DNA of 64,000 nucleotides from the NCBI GenBank assembly GCA_002281485.1, contig NCGF01000002.1:186001-250000 (forward strand), in the 5' to 3' direction. A program made the translations under genes and the position numbers. The stretch's first letter is position 1, and every line of letters begins with the position of its first letter. The notes under the pieces are model-generated. The model was given only the letters and a program-made list of their open reading frames with translations, was not told the origin of the DNA and did no database searches. Positions 1 through 9,919 of the stretch are shown in pieces. The DNA comes from Sphingomonas sp. 28-66-16 (lineage in GTDB: Bacteria; Pseudomonadota; Alphaproteobacteria; Sphingomonadales; Sphingomonadaceae).

Positions 1-661
1 GTCGTTGGGCGTTGCGCTCCTCTTCGGCAAAGACCTGTTCTGTCCACGCCTCGAACCCGCCGAAGCCGATTTCGGCACGCCGGATCGTCCCGCGATCGAG
101 CCACAAGGTCTGGCGCGTCAATTTGGTCAGGAACGTGCGGTCGTGGCTGATCGCGATAAATGCCCCCGAGAAGCGGGCGAGCCAGGTTTCGAGCCATTCG
201 ATCGCGGCGATGTCGAGATGGTTGGTCGGCTCGTCGAGCAGCAGCACATCGGGCTCCTGCGCCAGCGCGCGGACGATCGCTGCTCGCCGCCGCTCGCCCC
301 CCGAGGCCGAGCCCGCCTCGCGGCTCAGGTCGATGCCGAGCTGGTCGGCGATCGCCTCGGCCTCGTGGCGCGGCGGGGCATCGTCGCCCGCGAGGACGAA
401 ATCCTCGAGCGTCGCGAAGCCTGCGACCGACGGGTCCTGATCGAGCAGGATCACACGGGTACCCGGCTGGATCGTCCGGCGCCCCTCATCGGCGTCGATC
501 CGCCCCGCGATGAGCTTGAGCAAGGTCGTCTTGCCGGCGCCGTTGCGGCCGATCAGCGCGAGCCGGTCGCGCGCGCCGACATGGATGTCGAGGCCGCGGA
601 ACAACCAGCCCGAGCCCTGGACGAGGCCGAGATTTTCATATGCAAGAACGGGTGCTGCCAT
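1..661 (-). CDS. ABC-F family ATPase (Uup-like), 3' end outside window
   Basis: Reverse-strand reading from the ATG at 661 gives 220 residues that run off the left edge without a stop. A Walker A motif (GRNGAGKT, about residues 38-45), an SGGER signature (about 120-124) and a Walker B with the ABC-F hallmark DEPTNHLD (about 143-150) are followed by an ISHDR switch histidine. No membrane segments are seen, so this is a soluble ABC-F protein acting on ribosomes or translation rather than a transporter subunit. Family members have two ATPase domains and about 600 residues, so only the first domain is visible. It is divergent from the PepSY gene across about 90 bp. Uup, EttA or another ABC-F subtype cannot be decided from the first domain. 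Confidence 0.9.
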   Translation of the reverse strand, partial: MAAPVLAYENLGLVQGSGWLFRGLDIHVGARDRLALIGRNGAGKTTLLKLIAGRIDADEGRRTIQPGTRVILLDQDPSVAGFATLEDFVLAGDDAPPRHEAEAIADQLGIDLSREAGSASGGERRRAAIVRALAQEPDVLLLDEPTNHLDIAAIEWLETWLARFSGAFIAISHDRTFLTKLTRQTLWLDRGTIRRAEIGFGGFEAWTEQVFAEEERNAQR

Positions 662-749
662 GACAGCAGCCGTTAGGCGGCTTGGTGCGGCGCGGCAAGT
701 TGCTGTCGCCTGACAGACGCATTCACAGGCTGTTCAACGCGCCATCCCT

Positions 750-1064
750 ATGCGAAGCCTGATGAAGATGAAGCTCCCCCTGGTTCTCGCCGCCTCTGCG
801 GCCCTGGCCGCTTGCGGCGACGCCAGCGCGCAGCGCCGCGGCGATCAGCAGGAGGCGTTCGATCAGATGCGCAACGGGCGCATCCTGCCGCTGAAGGAAA
901 TCGAACGCCGCGTGCTGCCGGTGATGGGCAACACGCAATATATCGGCGTCAACTTCGATTCGGCGAGCGGGATTTACACCCTGAAGTTCCTGCGCAATGG
1001 CAATGTGATCTGGGTCGATGTCGATGGCCGTTCGGGCCAGATCATCGGCCGGAGCGGCAATTGA
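750..1064 (+). CDS. PepSY-domain small exported (lipo)protein
   Basis: A 104-residue protein with a hydrophobic N-terminal signal ending in a lipobox-like LAAC, so it is probably a lipoprotein or periplasmic. The remaining ~75 residues resemble one PepSY domain (alternating strands with YIGVNFD, YTLKFLRNG and WVDVDGRSG). It lies 32 bp upstream of a response regulator and histidine kinase in the same direction, the usual setting for PepSY proteins thought to modulate a sensor kinase. An ATG at 762 (MKMKLPL) is an alternative start; neither has a strong ribosome binding site. The modulating role is inference. Confidence 0.75.
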   Translation: MRSLMKMKLPLVLAASAALAACGDASAQRRGDQQEAFDQMRNGRILPLKEIERRVLPVMGNTQYIGVNFDSASGIYTLKFLRNGNVIWVDVDGRSGQIIGRSGN

Positions 1065-1096
1065 GCCCGGGGCTCGTGGGGCAAGGGGAAGAGATT

Positions 1097-1762
1097 ATGC
1101 GCGTTTTGATCGTCGAGGACGAGCCCAGCCTGGGCCAGCAACTGAAGAACACCCTCGAAGGCGCGGGCTATGCGATCGATCTGGCGACCGACGGCGAGGA
1201 AGGCCTGTTTCTCGGCCAGACCGAAAGCTACGACGCGGTCGTGCTCGATCTCGGCCTTCCCGAAATCGACGGGCTGACGGTGCTCGATCGCTGGCGCAAG
1301 GAGGGCAAGGTGATGCCCGTGCTGGTGCTCACCGCCCGCGACAGCTGGTCGGACAAGGTCGCCGGGCTCGATGCCGGGGCCGATGACTATGTCGCCAAGC
1401 CCTTCCAGTCGGAGGAACTGATCGCGCGGTTGCGCGCGCTGATCCGGCGGGCATCGGGCAATGCCTCGTCCGAGCTGACGGCGGGCGGAGTCCGGCTCGA
1501 CACGCGCTCGGGCAAGGTCACGCTGGCCGGCGAGCCGGTCAAGCTGACCGCGCAGGAATATAAGCTGCTCAGCTATCTGCTTCATCACAAGGGCAAGGTG
1601 GTCAGCCGCACCGAGCTGATCGAGCATATCTATGATCAGGATTTCGATCGCGATTCGAACACGATCGAGGTGTTCGTCACGCGTATCCGCAAGAAATTGG
1701 GCCAGGAGGTGATCACCACGATCCGCGGGCTCGGCTACAGCCTCGAAGACCCCGATGCCTGA
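1097..1762 (+). CDS. OmpR/PhoB-family response regulator
   Basis: 221 residues: a receiver domain with the acidic pocket VEDE, phospho-acceptor Asp at about residue 51 (VVLDLGLP), LTARD and the conserved Lys in AKPF. It is followed by a winged-helix DNA-binding domain (about 125-218) ending TIRGLGYSLE, typical of OmpR/PhoB regulators. The ATG at 1097 follows GGGGAAGAG. It sits between the PepSY gene and its likely partner kinase (76 bp gap), so the three form one operon. The sequence resembles PhoP-type regulators of the PhoPQ group, but the regulon cannot be read from the sequence. Confidence 0.93.
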   Translation: MRVLIVEDEPSLGQQLKNTLEGAGYAIDLATDGEEGLFLGQTESYDAVVLDLGLPEIDGLTVLDRWRKEGKVMPVLVLTARDSWSDKVAGLDAGADDYVAKPFQSEELIARLRALIRRASGNASSELTAGGVRLDTRSGKVTLAGEPVKLTAQEYKLLSYLLHHKGKVVSRTELIEHIYDQDFDRDSNTIEVFVTRIRKKLGQEVITTIRGLGYSLEDPDA

Positions 1763-1838
1763 CGCATTGGCCGCTGCCAAGGGCGCGCGCCGTGCGTGCG
1801 CGTCGGCGGGGCCGATCCCGGCGGGGGGCTGATCCGCC

Positions 1839-3227
1839 ATGGCCGATGCATCCGCTGCCGGCGAAGATTTCACGCCGGAGCGCCCGGTCGCTCGCACCAC
1901 CGGTTCGCTCAGCCGCCGGATGATCGGGATCGCGGCGGTGTGGATCCTCGTGCTGCTGACGGGGGGTGGCTTCGCGCTCGATCGGGTGCTGACGACCGCG
2001 ATCACGCGCAATTTCGACGATCAGCTCGAATATGTGCTGACGGCGCTGATCGTCTCTGCCGAGATCGGCCCCGAGGGCGAGGTCTATTTCAATCGCGAGC
2101 CCGCCGACCAGCGCTTTCTCGAACCCTATTCAGGGCTTTACTGGCAGGTCAGCGGCGCGGGTCGAGAGGATTTTCCGTCGCGCTCGCTGTGGGATCGGCG
2201 GCTCGCTTTCGGCGGCGCGCACAATGATCTGGGCATTCACGGCTATGACAGCGAGCAGTTTCCCAAGGAAAAACTGCGGATTCTAGAACGCGACGTCAAG
2301 CTGCCCGGCTCGCCGGTGCGCTGGCGGTTCAAGGTCGCGCAGAGCCGCGACGGGCTCGATGCGCAGATCCGTACGCTGCGCCAGACGCTGCTCACCAGTT
2401 TCCTGCTGCTCGCGCTCGGCCTGATCGTGATGGCGGCGCTTCAGACCTTCTACGGGCTGTGGCCGCTGCGCAAGGTGCGCGAGGAGATCGCCCGGATGCG
2501 CAGCGGCCAGTCGCGTCAGATCGATCGGCCGATGCCCGTGGAGGTCGTGCCGATGGTCGAGGAGCTCAACGGGCTGATCGCGCATAACGAGCGTCAGGCC
2601 GAGGAGGCGCGGCGCCACGCCGGCAACCTCGCGCACGCGCTCAAGACCCCGCTGACGGTGATCATGAACGCCGCGACCGCGCAGGCCGACGATCTCGCGC
2701 CGACCGTCATCCGCGAAGCGACGACGATGCGGCGCCAGGTCGATCACCATCTCGCGCGCGCACGCGCAGTCGGGCGACGCGGCAATGCGCACAGCCGCTG
2801 CGACGTGTGGCCGAGCCTCGAATCGGTCGAGCGCGCGGTCGGGCGGCTCTACAGCCATGTCCGCTTCGATCTCGACGGGCCCAGGGATTTGCAGGTTCAT
2901 GTCGAGCGTCAGGATCTCGACGAGATGCTCGGCAATCTGATCGAGAATGCCGCCAAATATGGCGGCGGCAGCGTGTTCGTGACGGTCAGCGCGCAGGCGG
3001 GCTATGTCGAATTTCTGGTCGAGGATGACGGACGTGGCATCGCCGAGGACGATCGTGCGCGCCTGTTCGATCGTGGCGCGCGGCTCGATACCGGCAAACC
3101 CGGCACCGGCCTGGGGCTCGCGATCGTCCGCGACGTCGCCGAAATCTACGACGGCACCGTCAGCCTCGAAGAGAGCGAGGATCTGGGCGGGCTGATGGTG
3201 CGGTTGCGGCTGCCGGCGGCGGTGTGA
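1839..3227 (+). CDS. Sensor histidine kinase (PhoQ-like)
   Basis: 462 residues. Two membrane segments (about residues 27-48 and 184-206) enclose a periplasmic sensor of about 135 residues. A HAMP-like linker follows, then an H-box NLAHALKTPL with His at about 266, an N-box NLIENAAKYG (about 366), a G1 box VEDDGRGI and a G2 box GTGLGLAIV. All catalytic boxes are intact. An in-frame stop at 1830 limits the start to 1839 or later. It phosphorylates the regulator encoded just upstream. The sensed signal is unknown; the upstream PepSY protein is a candidate periplasmic partner. It is convergent with the M20 peptidase, with only 10 bp between stops. Confidence 0.92.
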   Translation: MADASAAGEDFTPERPVARTTGSLSRRMIGIAAVWILVLLTGGGFALDRVLTTAITRNFDDQLEYVLTALIVSAEIGPEGEVYFNREPADQRFLEPYSGLYWQVSGAGREDFPSRSLWDRRLAFGGAHNDLGIHGYDSEQFPKEKLRILERDVKLPGSPVRWRFKVAQSRDGLDAQIRTLRQTLLTSFLLLALGLIVMAALQTFYGLWPLRKVREEIARMRSGQSRQIDRPMPVEVVPMVEELNGLIAHNERQAEEARRHAGNLAHALKTPLTVIMNAATAQADDLAPTVIREATTMRRQVDHHLARARAVGRRGNAHSRCDVWPSLESVERAVGRLYSHVRFDLDGPRDLQVHVERQDLDEMLGNLIENAAKYGGGSVFVTVSAQAGYVEFLVEDDGRGIAEDDRARLFDRGARLDTGKPGTGLGLAIVRDVAEIYDGTVSLEESEDLGGLMVRLRLPAAV

Positions 3228-3237
3228 GCCGCGCCGA

Positions 3238-4524
3238 CTAGCGTTTCCCGCTTTCCATGCCCGCCATCGCCAGCAACGACAGCAGCCCGACCGACATCCC
3301 GCGCAGGCTCTCGGGCTTGGCGACGTCGATATGTTCGTCGAGGCTGTGGGCGCGCGCGGCGGTGCCGCCCGAGCCGATCGTGATCGCGGGAATGCCGAGG
3401 CTCATCGCGATGTTCGCATCGGTCGAGGAGGATTCATAGTCGGGGGTGTAGCCCATCGTCCGGGCAGCAGCGGCGGTGGTCGTGACGATCGTTGAATTGG
3501 CCGCGGTCGAGCCCGCCGGGCGCTCGCCGATCAGCTTCAGCTCGGCGCTGATCTTGCCGACGCGAGTCGATCGCGCGGCGTTCTCGGCGGCGACGGCCCG
3601 GTCGACGACGGCGACGAACGCATGATCGAGCGTCGCGAGCGCCGCGGCCTGTTCGGATCGCATGTCGACCTCGAGAAATATCTCGGCCGGAATCGAATTG
3701 ACCGAGGTGCCGCCGCCGGTGACGCTCGCCGCATAGGTGGTCTTGGGGTTGGTCGGTACGGGGATCGCGTAGAGCCCGCTCACCGTGGCTGCCATCGCCG
3801 CCATCGGGTTGACGATGCCGAAGGCGCCATAGCTGTGGCCGCCCGGCCCCTTGAAGGTGACCCGGTAACGCTTCGAACCGACCCCGCCGAGCGTCACGCG
3901 CGCCGGATTGGCGCCGTCCATCGAGTAAAAGGCGGCGATGCGATCCTTGTAGCTGCCCTTTGTGAACAGATAGCGGACGCCGCGCAGATCGCCTTGCCCC
4001 TCCTCGCCGACCGTCCCGACGAACAGGATCGGATGCCGGGTGCTGATCTTGGCAGCATCGAGCGCGCGGACATAGGCGAGCAGTACCGCCAGGCTGCGCG
4101 TGTCGTCGCCGATGCCGGGCGCGCGCAACGTCGTGCCGTCGCGCCGCACGGTGACATCGGTGCCCTCGGGAAAGACGGTATCGAGGTGCGCCGAGAAGAC
4201 GATGAACGGCGCCTTGGGATCGGTGCCCGGGCGGATGCCGAGCACATTGCCCTCGGGGTCTATCGTCACGTCGCGCAGGCCCAGCGACCGGAATTTGGCG
4301 GCAAAGGCGGCGGCGCGCCGGGCTTCTTTGAACGGCGGCGAGGGGATCTGGGTCAATTCGACGATCTCGTCGATGAAATGGTCATGCCCCTGGTCGAGCG
4401 ACGCCTGCGCGAGACGGAACGGCGCGGCGGCGGCGATCGCCCTGGGATCGGTCAGCGTCTTTGCCGAGACGGGCAGGGCGGCGAGGCAGCAGATTGCCCC
4501 TGCGAGCAAAAAAGGACGCGACAT
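3238..4524 (-). CDS. Secreted M20 family metallopeptidase
   Basis: About 428 residues with a cleavable signal peptide (hydrophobic stretch then LPVSA) at the ATG at 4524; the frame is open upstream but has no better start. M20 metal ligands are visible: the His of SAHLDTVFP, Asp of GIGDDTRS, paired Glu of GTVGEEGQGD, Asp of YSMDGA and the C-terminal His of HSLDEH. Such enzymes hydrolyse di- or tripeptides or acylated amino acids with a co-catalytic zinc pair. The central dimerisation insert is present (GGHSYGAFG). The signal peptide implies a periplasmic role. The closest subtype appears PepT-like, but the substrate is not readable. Confidence 0.9.
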   Translation of the reverse strand: MSRPFLLAGAICCLAALPVSAKTLTDPRAIAAAAPFRLAQASLDQGHDHFIDEIVELTQIPSPPFKEARRAAAFAAKFRSLGLRDVTIDPEGNVLGIRPGTDPKAPFIVFSAHLDTVFPEGTDVTVRRDGTTLRAPGIGDDTRSLAVLLAYVRALDAAKISTRHPILFVGTVGEEGQGDLRGVRYLFTKGSYKDRIAAFYSMDGANPARVTLGGVGSKRYRVTFKGPGGHSYGAFGIVNPMAAMAATVSGLYAIPVPTNPKTTYAASVTGGGTSVNSIPAEIFLEVDMRSEQAAALATLDHAFVAVVDRAVAAENAARSTRVGKISAELKLIGERPAGSTAANSTIVTTTAAAARTMGYTPDYESSSTDANIAMSLGIPAITIGSGGTAARAHSLDEHIDVAKPESLRGMSVGLLSLLAMAGMESGKR

Positions 4525-4712
4525 TCGGGTTGGTCTCCGGACAAGCAAGAGCGCGAGGGGTGGCAATCGCCTCAACCCTAATCGGCCCCGACGGCGATGT
4601 CCAAGAGCACGCTGCCCGGCGCGCGGCCGAGAAGCTTCGCTTCGCAGATCGGTAATAAGGGTGTATGGATAACGTGCGGAGTCGGCCCGCACACCCTCGT
4701 GGGAGTGGCGAC

Positions 4713-4943
4713 ATGGCGATCAATTTGGAACGGCAATATCTTTCGCGGCGCGCCCGCGAAGAACTGAAGGCGGTCGAAGAGGCCGCCTGCGTCGAAGCGG
4801 CGAGCGCGCACAAAAAGTTGGAACGGCTGTACATCGAGGAGTGCATCGCTTGCGATCATGGCCGCACCGACGAGTGTATCGAGTGCGATCTGCGGGCACA
4901 GTGCGACGCGATCCAGGCGCAGCAGGCAGAAACCGACGCCTGA
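4713..4943 (+). CDS. Small cysteine-rich hypothetical protein
   Basis: 76 residues from the ATG at 4713, preceded by GTGGGAG. The N-terminal half is helical and charged (RRAREELKAVEEAA). The C-terminal half carries five cysteines, including CIAC and CIECDLRAQC, which could bind a metal ion, but no known zinc-ribbon family was recognised. It stands alone between two minus-strand genes. A short GC hairpin (4954-4974, GACCGC/GCGGTC) lies just downstream, between its stop and that of the convergent oxidoreductase. Function unknown. Confidence 0.6.
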   Translation: MAINLERQYLSRRAREELKAVEEAACVEAASAHKKLERLYIEECIACDHGRTDECIECDLRAQCDAIQAQQAETDA

Positions 4944-4975
4944 GCTGGCACGCGACCGCTCAGGGCCGGCGGTCT

Positions 4976-5974
4976 TCAGGCGGCGATGCTGAGCGTCTGC
5001 ATCGCCTCGGCGGCAATCGTCAGGCTGCGCTTGCGCGCCTCATGATCGTAAATCGAGCTGGTCAGCATCAGTTCGTCGGCGCCGGTGCGCGCGACGAACG
5101 CGGCGATCTCGCGCGCGATTCGCGCCGGCCCGCCGACCGCCGAGCATTGCAGGACATGGTCGAGGATCGCGGCGCCCTGCGGCCCGAGGCTCTCGCGATA
5201 GCGCGCCACCGGCGGCGGCAGCTGGCGTGGCTGGCCCGTGCGCAGCGCGACGAACGCCTGTTGCTGCGAGCTCGCGAGCAACTCCGCCTCGGCGTCGCTA
5301 GCGGCGGCGAAGACGTTGAAACCCGCCATCACATGCGGCCTGGCCAGCGCCGCCGACGGCCGGAAGTGGCGGCGATAGAGCGCGATCGCCTCGTCGAGCG
5401 CGTCAGGCGCGAAATGCGAGGCGAAGGCATAGGGCAGCCCAAGCGCGGCCGCGAGCTGCGCGCCATAGGTGCTCGATCCCAGAATCCAGATGTCGACCTT
5501 GGCGCCCGCGCCGGGGGTTGCGCGGATGCCGGTCTGGCCGTCGTCGGCGAAATAGCTTTGCAGTTCCATCACGTCCTGGGGGAAGGCGTTGGGATCGCTC
5601 TCGAGCGTTCGCCGCAGCGCCCGCGCGACCTTCATGTCGGAGCCCGGCGCGCGGCCGAGCCCGAGGTCGATCCTGCCGGGAAACAGCGCATCGAGCGTGC
5701 CGAACTGTTCGGCGATCACCAGCGGGGCGTGGTTGGGCAGCATGATCCCGCCCGCGCCAACCCGGATTGTGCTCGTGGCGGCGGCGACATGGCCGATGAC
5801 GACCGAGGTCGCGCCCCCGGCGATCCCGCTCATCCCGTGATGCTCGGCGACCCAGTAGCGCGAGAAGCCGAGCGCCTCGACGTGACGCGCGAGATCGGCG
5901 GCGTTGGCGAGTGCCTGGGGAATGGTGCCGCCTTCGACGACGGGAACGAGATCGAGCAGCGAATAAGCAGTCAT
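4976..5974 (-). CDS. LLM-class flavin-dependent oxidoreductase
   Basis: 332 residues from the ATG at 5974 ([12 protein letters not shown]). The fold signature of the luciferase-like monooxygenase family is clear: VAEHHGM near residue 48, [34 protein letters not shown] and [25 protein letters not shown]. These match the group often named MsnO8 or 'alkane monooxygenase-like', a TIM-barrel using reduced FMN. No flavin reductase is encoded next to it. The substrate is unknown. It is close to the S8 protease upstream (54 bp gap) on the same strand. Confidence 0.9.
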   Translation of the reverse strand: MTAYSLLDLVPVVEGGTIPQALANAADLARHVEALGFSRYWVAEHHGMSGIAGGATSVVIGHVAAATSTIRVGAGGIMLPNHAPLVIAEQFGTLDALFPGRIDLGLGRAPGSDMKVARALRRTLESDPNAFPQDVMELQSYFADDGQTGIRATPGAGAKVDIWILGSSTYGAQLAAALGLPYAFASHFAPDALDEAIALYRRHFRPSAALARPHVMAGFNVFAAASDAEAELLASSQQQAFVALRTGQPRQLPPPVARYRESLGPQGAAILDHVLQCSAVGGPARIAREIAAFVARTGADELMLTSSIYDHEARKRSLTIAAEAMQTLSIAA

Positions 5975-6027
5975 GTCACCAAGATGGGCACTCGCGATCG
6001 GTTTCGCCAGCCCCTTAACCAGCCCCG

Positions 6028-8334
6028 TCAAAATCCGATGCTGAAGCGCACCGCCGCGCCGACATCGTCGGCCAGCGCGGCAATGTTGCCGGGATCGCGC
6101 CGCCAGAACAAATGAGTCTGGAGCGCGCCGCCGGCCAGCGGAAAGCCATAGCGCGCCTCGATATCGATCTCGCGCCCGGTCGGCGTCAGGTTGAGCCGCT
6201 GGCGGGTGACGTCGCTGACCCCGCCCGTGGCATAGTCATAATTGGTCGGCAGGGCCAGATCGATGCCGCCCGCCGCCACGCGCAGCGGCTGGGCGATGCG
6301 CAGCCCGAAACTGTCGCGCGCGCCGAACACGCGATCCTTGCCAAGGTCTGCCGCGAAGCCATTGGTGCGAACGAGCCCCGATCCGGTCACGGCGCGGACC
6401 GCCGCCAGCGTCCATCCTTGCCGGACCGATCCGCCGACCGACCAGCCCCCGCCCGCTTCGATCCGGGCGCCCGCGTCGACAAACCAGCTCGTCGCGCGCG
6501 CCGCGCCGAGTCCGGCACCGAAATGCGCGCCGAGCAGCGTGTTGCTCTCGTCGAGATAGGTTGCGGTGACGCGCGCGATCAACGGCCCGAGCTGGCGATC
6601 GACGCCGATCGACAGCCGATCATAACCGAAGCGATCGGCGCGGCCGCGCAAGGCGGCGAGATCGCTGGTCCCGGCGCTCAAGACCGCACCGTGCTCGCCG
6701 GTGACCGTCATGCCCCAGGCGCCGATCGCGCGCCGGATGGCGACCGAGGCGGCCGGGGTGCTGGCAAAGCCCTGTGCCTGGGCGGGATCGCGCGCGATCA
6801 GGAACGCCGGATCGCGCCGGCCGGCAAGCTGCGCGCCCAGCATGCCCGCCGTTTGCGCCAGCCCGATCGCGAAGCTTGCCTTGCTGCCGATACGACCCGC
6901 GATCGTCGCGGCGATCGTGCGCGCCCGATCGGCGTTGCCGGGCGAAAGCAGCGTCCGTTCGATCCGGGTCTCGCTGCCCGATGAAGCGATCGTCACGGCG
7001 ATCGCCGTGTCGCCCGTCGCGAGCGAATAATGATGCTGGCTGCCATCGAGTGCGGCGGTGAGCGGGCGATCGGGGCCGCTCGATTGCAGCGTGCGCGCCA
7101 GCTCGATCCCGAAGGCGCGGCCATAGCCGTCGAGGATCACTGCCCCGAGCCCGGTCTGGACGGCATCACCCATCGGCGCGGACAGCTGCCCGTTGCTAGT
7201 CAGCGAAACCGCCGCCCCGGTGCTCGCGAGCGAAGTCGCTCCCAACGGCGCAAAGGCCCGCGTCAGATCGAGGATCCCGCGGCCATAGACGGGGTCGACG
7301 CCAACCGCGCCGGCATCGCGCGCGCTGCGATAGAGGATGTCGACGATCTGCGCGCCGGTGAGATTCGGAAAGGCCTGGGCGAGCAGGGCGATCGCGCCCG
7401 ATATCTGCGGTGCGGCGAACGAGGTGCCACTCCAGAGGAAGGGCACGTCGTTATTGTCGGGCGCGCGTACCCGCTCGCCGACGGCGGTCAGATAGTAATT
7501 GGCGCCGCTGCCGGCGCGGTCGCTGAAATCGGAAATGCCGTCGGTGCTGCCGACCGATCCCGCGACGATCACGAGCCCGCGCGCGACGGCGTCATTTTGG
7601 GCGATCTGGGCAAGCGGATCGGGCTGGGCGCTGGCATCGTTGCCCGCTGACAGGACGACGATGACGCCGGCGGCGGTCGCCCGGTTGATCGCCTGCACCA
7701 ACGGCGCCGAGGCACCCGAGCCGCCCAGCGAGATGTTGACGACGCGCGCGCCGTTGGTCGTCGCGACATCGAGCGCGCGGGCGATGTTGGCGTCGTTGTG
7801 GGTGCACCCGCCATTGGTGCCCGTCGTCGCGCAGCTGCCGGGATTGTCGGTGCGCAGGACGAGCAAGGTCGCATCGAAGGCGACGCCGTGACTGCCTGTG
7901 TCGTTGCGCCGCCCCGCGAGCGTGAAGGCGACGGCGGTGCCATGCCCGCCTTCATCGTCGATCGAGCCATTGCCGGCGAAATCGGCCGAGGCGGGATCGA
8001 TCCGGTTGCCGAACTCGGCGCTTTGCAGGTCGATGCCGCTGTCGATCACCCCCACTTTCACGCCCGCGCCGGTGGCCCCGCGCTGATAGGCGGCGAGCGC
8101 GTTGGCGGAGACCGCACCGACGGTCGCGCGATATTCGGCCGTGTCATAGTTGATCGACGGTGGTGGCGTCGGGGTGGGAGTCGGCGCGGGAACGGGGGTC
8201 GGGGTCGGCGCGGGCGCCGGTGTCGAGATCATCTGGACGCCACCGCCGCCGCCCGAGGAACATCCCGTCACCAGCATCAATGCGATGACCGAAGTGCCGC
8301 GCCAGGCCGAAACGCGGAACGACCTGGTCGTCAT
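6028..8334 (-). CDS. Subtilisin-like (S8) protease autotransporter
   Basis: About 768 residues. An N-terminal hydrophobic signal ends in a lipobox-like LVTGC, then a Gly run and a Pro/Thr-rich PAPTPTP linker (about residues 33-60). The S8 domain follows with the catalytic Asp in VGVIDSGID, His in GGHGTAVA and Ser in GTSFAAPQ. The C-terminal ~280 residues look like beta-barrel strands ending in a terminal Phe (AVRFSIGF), as in type V autotransporters. ATG 8334 is preferred over ATG 8343 because a GGGGGGATGAG ribosome site is well spaced only for 8334. Substrates are unknown. Confidence 0.88.
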   Translation of the reverse strand: MTTRSFRVSAWRGTSVIALMLVTGCSSGGGGGVQMISTPAPAPTPTPVPAPTPTPTPPPSINYDTAEYRATVGAVSANALAAYQRGATGAGVKVGVIDSGIDLQSAEFGNRIDPASADFAGNGSIDDEGGHGTAVAFTLAGRRNDTGSHGVAFDATLLVLRTDNPGSCATTGTNGGCTHNDANIARALDVATTNGARVVNISLGGSGASAPLVQAINRATAAGVIVVLSAGNDASAQPDPLAQIAQNDAVARGLVIVAGSVGSTDGISDFSDRAGSGANYYLTAVGERVRAPDNNDVPFLWSGTSFAAPQISGAIALLAQAFPNLTGAQIVDILYRSARDAGAVGVDPVYGRGILDLTRAFAPLGATSLASTGAAVSLTSNGQLSAPMGDAVQTGLGAVILDGYGRAFGIELARTLQSSGPDRPLTAALDGSQHHYSLATGDTAIAVTIASSGSETRIERTLLSPGNADRARTIAATIAGRIGSKASFAIGLAQTAGMLGAQLAGRRDPAFLIARDPAQAQGFASTPAASVAIRRAIGAWGMTVTGEHGAVLSAGTSDLAALRGRADRFGYDRLSIGVDRQLGPLIARVTATYLDESNTLLGAHFGAGLGAARATSWFVDAGARIEAGGGWSVGGSVRQGWTLAAVRAVTGSGLVRTNGFAADLGKDRVFGARDSFGLRIAQPLRVAAGGIDLALPTNYDYATGGVSDVTRQRLNLTPTGREIDIEARYGFPLAGGALQTHLFWRRDPGNIAALADDVGAAVRFSIGF

Positions 8335-8362
8335 GCTGCTCATCCCCCCGCTGGCCCTGCCC

Positions 8363-8390
8363 TTGCTGACCCTGCGCTTGCTGACCCTGC
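8363..8390. repeat. 13-bp tandem direct repeat in divergent intergenic region
   Basis: TTGCTGACCCTGC occurs twice, at 8363-8375 and 8378-8390, in the 95-bp gap between the S8 autotransporter and the nucleotidase. The repeat could be a regulator site or simple slippage product. Confidence 0.5.
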
Positions 8391-8429
8391 CTTGCCCGTC
8401 GCCGCGACTGCGCCTAGAGCACGCGGCGC

Positions 8430-9095
8430 ATGCTCGCGCGTCTCGCCCATATCCGCAACTGGATTTTCGATCTGGACAACACGCTCTACCCGGCGAGCAT
8501 CAATCTGTTTGTCCAGGTCGATCAGCGTATTACCGACTATATCGCGATCGAGCTCGGGCTCGACCAGGTCGCCGCCCGCACGCTGCAGAAGCAGTATTTT
8601 CACAGCCGGGGCACGACGCTCGCCGGATTGATGGCCGAACATGGCACCGATCCGCACCATTATCTCGATTTCGTCCATAACATCGAAATGGACGTGCTCG
8701 CGCATGATCGCTCGCTCGCCGCCGCGATCGCCCGGCTGCCGGGCCGCAAGCTGATCTTCACCAACGCCGACGCGCCCTATGCGCAGCGGGTGCTCGCGCG
8801 ATTGGGGCTGGGCGAGAGTTTCGAAGGCATTTTCGACATTCACGCGACCAATTACGTACCCAAGCCGGTGCCCGAGGCCTATGCGGCGATGTGCGCCGCC
8901 TTTGCGATCGATCCGGCCGAAAGCCTGTTCGCCGAAGACATGGCGCGCAACCTGACCCCGGCCAAGGCGATCGGCATGACGACGGTGTGGGTCGACAATG
9001 GTTCCGAGCAGGGGCCGGGCGACGCGCGTGATCATATCGATTACACCACCCGCCATATCGGCGACTGGTTGCACGAAATTCTGGAGGCAGCATGA
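8430..9095 (+). CDS. HAD-type pyrimidine 5'-nucleotidase
   Basis: 221 residues. HAD motif I is FDLDNTLY near the N-terminus, motif II is FTNADAPY, the motif III Lys lies in [10 protein letters not shown] and motif IV is the acidic FAEDMARN. The layout is that of the SDT1/PhoE-like pyrimidine 5'-nucleotidase group (TIGR01993-type), which dephosphorylates UMP/CMP or related phosphates. The stop overlaps the dapD start by 4 bp (ATGA), so the two are translationally coupled. This gene next to dapD is a common arrangement in alphaproteobacteria. Confidence 0.92.
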   Translation: MLARLAHIRNWIFDLDNTLYPASINLFVQVDQRITDYIAIELGLDQVAARTLQKQYFHSRGTTLAGLMAEHGTDPHHYLDFVHNIEMDVLAHDRSLAAAIARLPGRKLIFTNADAPYAQRVLARLGLGESFEGIFDIHATNYVPKPVPEAYAAMCAAFAIDPAESLFAEDMARNLTPAKAIGMTTVWVDNGSEQGPGDARDHIDYTTRHIGDWLHEILEAA

Positions 9096-9919
9096 GCGCA
9101 CAATTGCAGGCAGTGATCGACGCGGCGTGGGAGATGCGCGAGACGATCGGCTTCGCGACGCAGGGCGAGGTGCGCCACGCGGTCGATCGGGCGCTTGCCT
9201 TGCTCGATTCGGGCAGCGCGCGGGTGGCCGAACCCGATGGGGCGGGCGGCTGGCACGTCAATCAGTGGCTCAAAAAGGCCGTGCTGCTGTCGTTTCGGCT
9301 CAACGACAATGCGCTGATCTCGAACGGGCCGGGCGAGGGGCACTGGTTCGACAAGGTCCCCTCGAAATTTTCGGGCTGGGGCGAAGCCGAATTCCGCGAG
9401 GCGGGCTTCCGCGCGGTGCCGGGCAGCATCGTCCGGCGCGGCGCGTTCATCGCCAGGGGCGCGGTGCTGATGCCGAGTTTCGTCAATATCGGCGCGCATG
9501 TCGGCGAGGGGACGATGGTCGATACCTGGGCGACGGTCGGCAGCTGCGCGCAGATCGGCAAGGGCGTGCACCTGTCGGGCGGCGCCGGCATCGGCGGGGT
9601 GCTCGAACCGCTCCAGGCGGGCCCGGTGGTGATCGAGGACGGCGCCTTCATCGGCGCGCGGGCCGAAGTCGCCGAGGGCGTGCGCGTGGGCGAAGGCGCG
9701 GTGCTGTCGATGGGGGTCTATCTCGGCGCCTCGACCAAGATCGTCGATCGCGCCACCGGCGAGGTCCACCGCGGCCATGTGCCACCCTATTCGGTGGTGG
9801 TGCCCGGCACGCTGGGCGGCGGCAACGGTACCCCGGCGCTCTATTGCGCGGTGATCGTCAAGCAGGTCGATGCGCAGACGCGGTCGAAGACCAGTATCAA
9901 CGAGCTGCTCCGCGATTGA
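9092..9919 (+). CDS. dapD: 2,3,4,5-tetrahydropyridine-2,6-dicarboxylate N-succinyltransferase
   Basis: 275 residues, the standard DapD length. An alpha-helical N-terminal domain precedes a left-handed beta-helix of hexapeptide repeats (about residues 110-240: [47 protein letters not shown]). It transfers succinyl from succinyl-CoA to tetrahydrodipicolinate in the lysine and meso-diaminopimelate pathway; the enzyme is a cytoplasmic trimer. It is the middle gene of a three-gene coupled operon: its start overlaps the nucleotidase stop (ATGA) and its stop overlaps a TTG start (TTGA). Confidence 0.97.
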   Translation: MSAQLQAVIDAAWEMRETIGFATQGEVRHAVDRALALLDSGSARVAEPDGAGGWHVNQWLKKAVLLSFRLNDNALISNGPGEGHWFDKVPSKFSGWGEAEFREAGFRAVPGSIVRRGAFIARGAVLMPSFVNIGAHVGEGTMVDTWATVGSCAQIGKGVHLSGGAGIGGVLEPLQAGPVVIEDGAFIGARAEVAEGVRVGEGAVLSMGVYLGASTKIVDRATGEVHRGHVPPYSVVVPGTLGGGNGTPALYCAVIVKQVDAQTRSKTSINELLRD

